From Pseudomonadota bacterium (GTDB lineage Bacteria; Desulfobacterota; Desulfobacteria; Desulfobacterales; Desulfolunaceae), in assembly GCA_018818835.1 (NCBI GenBank), contig JAHIRD010000079.1, forward strand, positions 1 to 64,000: 64,000 nt of DNA. Direction: 5' to 3'. The stretch's first letter is position 1. Each line of letters starts with the position of its first letter. The notes beneath the pieces are model-generated. The model saw nothing but the letters and a program-made list of their open reading frames with translations. It ran no database searches and was not told the DNA's origin. Position numbers and translations under genes: made by a program. Below are positions 60,103-64,000 of this stretch, one piece after another.

Positions 60103-62547
60103 TTATTTGATGGCGGCGCCCTGGAATGACCCACCTGTTTCAACAGAAAACTCAGTCAGGTTTTCAGCCAGATTGGTAAAGACCACCATGAAGGGAATGA
60201 TCTGACCCGGCCTGACTTTGGCATTCATCCCATCGTCGCCCAGACGATTCTGGAGTCTTTTCTTGATAATTTCCTCATCCAGAGTCACCAGTTCATCTTC
60301 GGAAATAATATTCCCAGCGTAAAACAACTTGGACTGAAATACTTTACCTGCCTGGCCGAACAGTTTGCCCACCAGACTGATGGAATTTCGGGTTGACGGG
60401 TAGTTGTTCTGAACCTTTCCCGAAATAACAAAAAGATCCCCCAGCTTCTCACTGGCGATAATCTTCCCGGTAATCCCCGATGTTTTCAACAATAGTTTTC
60501 CCTGGGGATCTTTGGGCACGGGTTTAACCCAGTTGCTCACACCCGGGATATCCATGGCCGAGATACTGTCCCTCATGTTTTCAAGAGGCGTTAGTTCCAC
60601 AGGAATGACAAAGCCGGTCATGGATTCTATTTTGTCCTTGGACATATACAGCCCAAAAAGAACCAGGACCAGAAGGACAAGAAGCAGAATCAGTTTCACG
60701 ATCAGCCCGCCCTTTCCTTTGGCTTTCCGTTTTGCGGTTTTTTTGGGCTTCTTCTTTTCTTCGGCCGTGACTTTCTTTCCCTGTTCATCAGAAACGTGTC
60801 CGGAAGCGGTCAGGTCATCATCGTCATCATCGACCTCGTCACCATCATGCCCGTCACCCAGATCCAGTTCCAGTTCTATATCACTGTCTTCATCATCATC
60901 CAGGGCCAGAGACAATTCATCTTCTTCAAAGGCAAGATCATCTGCCTCTTCTTCACCCAAATCAAGATCAAGGTCAAAATCATCGTCGTCCTCTTCCTGA
61001 TCTGAGCCCAGCATGGCTTCCACATCGGAAAAGTCCATATCATCGTCAGCAGATACCTTCGCTTTTCCCTTTGACGGCGCAAAATCGAGCTCATCATCGT
61101 CGAACACATCGTCATCAAGTTCAAGCTTGATATCTTCAACGGGCCGGTCTTCATGGTCTTCACCATGCTCATCCAAACCATCAAGCAAATTTTCGAGATC
61201 GGAGAAATCGAGTTCCTCTTCCTCATCGCTGCCTGCGTCTTCCACCTTTTCCGGAGTTTCCGTGTCATCGCCATCAAGGTCCAGCTCCAACTCGACATCA
61301 TCATCCATGGCTTCAAGATCAGGGGGCGGCTCGTCAGCATCAAGCATGTCAGCAAGACCTGAAAAATCCAGTTCTTCTTCAGCCAATTGCTCTTCGGTCA
61401 AAGGCGTCTTTGTTTTGCCACCCGCCGCCTTGGTATCATCCTGATCAAATTCAAACTCGGAGAAGTCCAGGTCGTCTTCATCCATAAGAATCGTCTCAGA
61501 CTCCACAGGAACTTCATCCTCGCCCAGATCCAGCTCATCAACTCCGGCAGGCTCATCATCCATACCATCTAACGAACCATCCAGTTCGCGCTCAAGGTCA
61601 GAAAAATCCAGTTCGTCCTCAATCATCACGGTCTCTGAACCCTCAACCGTCGCACTGTCCAGGCCCAAACCCAGATCATCCACGGCTGTGGGCTCAGGCA
61701 TGGGAGGCGGCTCTTGATCGTCGATAGCCCCATCCATATCAAAATCGGAGAAATCAAGATCAGCATCGGCCACAACAACCGTATCCGCCGTATCGGTTGA
61801 GGCTGGGGCCATGCGTTCACCGACAACTTCTGTGGGATCCGCAGTCAAAGAAGGCCCATCATCACTCAGCTCAAGTTCCAGATCAGAAAAATCAAGTTCT
61901 TCTTCATCATCGGAGGACAGGTCAAGATCCAACTCAAGCCCGGCATCGGATTCATCGGCAACTGCCTTTTCTTCAAATTCGAAATCAAGGTCCTGATCAT
62001 CAGACGAAAGTTCACCAGGCAAATCGCCTTCATCCATGTCAAGTTCAAAATCCGAAAAATCAAGAATCTCTTCCTGTTCCTCAAAAACATCACCCACGTT
62101 CTCTTGTCCTGCCATGTCCTGATCCTGGATTGACGGTGTTCCGGCCAGGGCCACAGCGATATCATCCTGGAACTCTTTGCCCCGGGCCTCTGCCTTGGAG
62201 GCGGGCATGATTGTTTCATCAATGCCCAGTTCATCTTGGGTAAAATCCAGTTCATCCTCAACGATCTGAGCAACAGCCTTGCTCAGATCAGGATCATCCT
62301 TGGGCACGACCATTTTTTCAGGAGCGGCCTTCTCAACGGCTTTGGGAGCAATATCTTTTACGGGAGCAGCCTTTTTAACGGGTTTTGGAGCTTTGATTTT
62401 TTCCGTCTGAGACGTGGATTCCAACGACGCAGGATAAACGATAAAGATATTCCTGCAATTGGAGCATCTTACTTTTGAGCCACTGGGTTTAATCAAACTG
62501 TCATCAAGAACAAAACTGGAATCGCACTCCCCACAGGTAATGATCAT
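60103..62547 (-). CDS. Acidic-repeat zinc-ribbon membrane protein (DUF3426-like)
   Basis: An 814-residue protein. The N-terminus is an MJ0042-type zinc ribbon (Cys5, Cys8, Cys28, Cys31; 'ITCGECDSSFVLDD'). Residues ~40-590 are a very acidic, low-complexity region in which 'LDFSDLE/F' recurs about eight times with variants, spaced irregularly. A basic patch ('KKPKKTAKRKAKGKGG') leads to one membrane segment near residue 615-635. The C-terminal ~165 residues match DUF3426 ('KTSGITGKIIASEKLGDLFV', 'FMVVFTNLAENLTEFSVE'). Zinc ribbon plus DUF3426 is a known pairing in deltaproteobacteria with unknown function. The acidic region would be cytoplasmic and could bind many copies of a partner. It has its own terminator. 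Confidence 0.82.
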   Translation of the reverse strand: MIITCGECDSSFVLDDSLIKPSGSKVRCSNCRNIFIVYPASLESTSQTEKIKAPKPVKKAAPVKDIAPKAVEKAAPEKMVVPKDDPDLSKAVAQIVEDELDFTQDELGIDETIMPASKAEARGKEFQDDIAVALAGTPSIQDQDMAGQENVGDVFEEQEEILDFSDFELDMDEGDLPGELSSDDQDLDFEFEEKAVADESDAGLELDLDLSSDDEEELDFSDLELELSDDGPSLTADPTEVVGERMAPASTDTADTVVVADADLDFSDFDMDGAIDDQEPPPMPEPTAVDDLGLGLDSATVEGSETVMIEDELDFSDLERELDGSLDGMDDEPAGVDELDLGEDEVPVESETILMDEDDLDFSEFEFDQDDTKAAGGKTKTPLTEEQLAEEELDFSGLADMLDADEPPPDLEAMDDDVELELDLDGDDTETPEKVEDAGSDEEEELDFSDLENLLDGLDEHGEDHEDRPVEDIKLELDDDVFDDDELDFAPSKGKAKVSADDDMDFSDVEAMLGSDQEEDDDDFDLDLDLGEEEADDLAFEEDELSLALDDDEDSDIELELDLGDGHDGDEVDDDDDDLTASGHVSDEQGKKVTAEEKKKPKKTAKRKAKGKGGLIVKLILLLVLLVLVLFGLYMSKDKIESMTGFVIPVELTPLENMRDSISAMDIPGVSNWVKPVPKDPQGKLLLKTSGITGKIIASEKLGDLFVISGKVQNNYPSTRNSISLVGKLFGQAGKVFQSKLFYAGNIISEDELVTLDEEIIKKRLQNRLGDDGMNAKVRPGQIIPFMVVFTNLAENLTEFSVETGGSFQGAAIK

Positions 62548-62564
62548 TTTCCATCCTCATTTTT

Positions 62565-63083
62565 TTATAATTTCAGATGATATATAGCCGGGAGGTGTCT
62601 GTAGTTTTCAGCATGGTCAAGACCATAACCCACGAGAAAACCCTCAGAGACCTCATGACAGGCATAGTCCACCACCACATTAACCTTACGGCGTTCACGT
62701 TTATCAATCAGGGAACAGATTCTTAGGGTTCCCGGATTAAAGGACTGAAGATAATTGACAATAAACTGCAATGTCAGACCTGTGTCAACAATATCTTCAA
62801 CAATTATGACATCTTTGCCTTCAATATCTATGTCCAGTTCTTTTGTAACAATGATTCTTCCTGACGATATCATGTCTGACCCGTAGCTTGAAACACCCAC
62901 AAAACCAATCTGAGAAGGGACAGTCAATTGCCGTGCAAGGTCCGCCAGGAGCATAAAGGCCCCTTTGAGCACGCCAACAAGAACCAGATTCCCATTTGCG
63001 TAATCCTTCGAAATGCTTAACGCCATGCCAGACACTTTCGTTTCAATATCCGAAGGTGTAAGAATTTCAATCAATTCTGGCAT
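62565..63083 (-). CDS. hpt: Hypoxanthine phosphoribosyltransferase
   Basis: A 172-residue purine-salvage enzyme that makes IMP or GMP from hypoxanthine or guanine and PRPP. The PRPP loop is 'VIIVEDIVDTGLTL' (about 92-105); 'LVGVLKGAFMLLADL' holds the Lys-Gly of the pyrophosphate loop, and 'VDYACHEVSEGFLVGYGLDH' carries the purine-binding aromatic and Asp. The start at 63083 is chosen because AAAGGGA precedes it; residues before it, up to 63167, do not fit the family. It lies 17 bases upstream of the zinc-ribbon gene and may be in the same transcript. Confidence 0.93.
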   Translation of the reverse strand: MPELIEILTPSDIETKVSGMALSISKDYANGNLVLVGVLKGAFMLLADLARQLTVPSQIGFVGVSSYGSDMISSGRIIVTKELDIDIEGKDVIIVEDIVDTGLTLQFIVNYLQSFNPGTLRICSLIDKRERRKVNVVVDYACHEVSEGFLVGYGLDHAENYRHLPAIYHLKL

Positions 63084-63212
63084 GAATATATCCCTTTGGG
63101 AATCATTGGGCAAATCATTACTCACTATATTGCAGGAATTAAGGGTTTTTGTAAAGAAACAATACATAAGGGCGTATCGTGAAAACGGGCTCTTGTCAAT
63201 AATTATACAACA

Positions 63213-64000
63213 TTAGAGACCGACATGAGCCAATTTTTCAACGATTTTTTTCTGTTGTTCACTCAATTCTTTGGGAAGTGTCAAAAGAATATGAACAAAA
63301 AGGTCTCCCAGCCCGCTGCCTTTCATATGGGGCAAGCCCTGCCCCGGTAGCCTCATTTTGGTTTTATGCTGGGTGCCCTGGGGTATCTTTAAATTAAGTT
63401 CCTTACCATTGATAGTCGGCACGGAAATGGTCGTCCCCAGGAGCGCTTCGGACAGTTTGATGGATTTATTCACGTTGAGGTCATACCCGTCTGCAAAAAA
63501 TACAGAATCAGACAGGACCTTGGATTTGATAAAAAGATCCCCGGCTGGACCACCATAAGGACTGGCCGCCCCTTTGCCGGGCAACCGGATTTTTTTCCCG
63601 TCGATCATTCCTTTGGGGATTTTCACACTCACCTGCCCATTCCCCCCCTGATGCTGGAGAGCAATGGACTTGGTCACGCCTTCGGCCACCTCACGCAGGG
63701 TCAAAGGCATTTCATACACCAGATCCGAGCCCTTTACGGCACGCTGTTGCCCTTCAAAACCGCCGTGCCCACGCCGTCCCCCTTGGAAACCCCCGAAGCC
63801 TCCAAAACCGAACTCCTTTAAAATATCTCCAAAATCAAACCCCCTGAAAATATCTTCCTGGCTGTATTTCTGTTTAAAGCCAGATGATCCAAAGGTATCG
63901 TATTCCTTCTTTTTTTCCGGATCACTCAATACCGCGTAGGCTTCACTGATCTTTTTGAATTTTTCTTCGGAAGCCTTGTCTCCCTTGGTTTTATCCGGAT
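63213..64000 (-). CDS. DnaJ-like co-chaperone (CbpA type), 5' end outside the window
   Basis: The N-terminal J-domain is cut by the right edge; its last part, 'PDKTKGDKASEEKFKKISEA' and 'YAVLSDPEKKKEYDTFG', is visible and shows that the short frame beginning at 63929 is not the true start. A Gly/Phe-rich linker follows ('FGFGGFGGFQGGRRGHGGFE'), then two substrate-binding domains ('GSDLVYEMPLTLREVAEGVT', 'LNLKIPQGTQHKTKMRLPGQ'). There is no CxxCxGxG zinc finger, so it is a class B (CbpA-type) J-protein rather than DnaJ proper. It stimulates DnaK ATPase. The gene ends 46 bases before the last ATG-side base of the hpt leader, same strand. Confidence 0.9.
   Translation of the reverse strand, partial: PDKTKGDKASEEKFKKISEAYAVLSDPEKKKEYDTFGSSGFKQKYSQEDIFRGFDFGDILKEFGFGGFGGFQGGRRGHGGFEGQQRAVKGSDLVYEMPLTLREVAEGVTKSIALQHQGGNGQVSVKIPKGMIDGKKIRLPGKGAASPYGGPAGDLFIKSKVLSDSVFFADGYDLNVNKSIKLSEALLGTTISVPTINGKELNLKIPQGTQHKTKMRLPGQGLPHMKGSGLGDLFVHILLTLPKELSEQQKKIVEKLAHVGL

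Overview
The window looks like a chromosomal segment of a free-living, motile, anaerobic Desulfobacterota (deltaproteobacterium), probably close to Desulfobacteraceae. This is an inference from gene content: LL-diaminopimelate aminotransferase (DapL) lysine synthesis, a TAXI-type TRAP transporter, paired radical SAM/SPASM proteins, sigma-54-controlled flagellar genes, and intergenic spaces full of short dispersed repeats. No rRNA, tRNA, CRISPR array, prophage or transposase gene was recognised. Both ends are open; the right end cuts a DnaJ-type gene.

Left part (1-24 kb). A three-gene minus-strand unit encodes two radical SAM/SPASM enzymes and a PqqD-like peptide-binding protein, which is the outline of a peptide-modifying (RiPP-like) system without a convincing precursor peptide. 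Next come a DUF2914 membrane protein, an island of nested inverted repeats, a BrnT-type toxin-antitoxin pair, uvrA, a small tautomerase and a large SNF2 helicase. dapL follows with a consensus sigma-70 promoter and a terminator, then a TAXI/TRAP uptake system. An AraC regulator diverges from a four-gene operon (secreted hydrolase, iron-type alcohol dehydrogenase with an internal deletion, acetyltransferase, cupin). A zinc-ribbon membrane protein with a metalloprotease-like HEAGH motif and a DegV protein close this part.

Middle part (24-37 kb). This stretch carries surface and secreted proteins: a lipoprotein, a 1,817-residue secreted protein with a beta-helix and pre-peptidase-type repeats, a protein with YadA-head-like repeats and two tandem START-domain paralogues. 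Between them lie a short TetR-like protein and a convergent histidine kinase/response regulator pair.

Right part (37-64 kb). A long minus-strand motility region runs HD-GYP regulator, two PilZ proteins, cheX, cheY, a FleQ/FlrA-like activator, a TPR protein, a FlrC-like activator, flgB-flgC-fliE-fliF-fliG-fliH-fliI-fliJ-motE, and a DUF3141 hydrolase-like gene. Two sigma-54 promoters, one upstream of the TPR/flrC-like pair and one upstream of flgB, suggest a two-tier cascade. Both activators have receiver-like N-termini without the phospho-acceptor aspartate. Further right are an XPB-like helicase, an Lrp-type regulator with lysA, a very acidic zinc-ribbon membrane protein, hpt and a partial dnaJ-like gene. 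The lrp-lysA promoter and the dapL promoter 46 kb away share an identical 17-base element, pointing to a small lysine regulon.

Dispersed repeats tie the region together: a ~195-bp MITE-like element (two near-complete copies plus fragments), a ~90-bp hairpin element (two copies), a 9-bp-period ATGGGACCT-like microsatellite (four sites), and a family carrying 'CGTTCGC..GCTCACTGAAG'.
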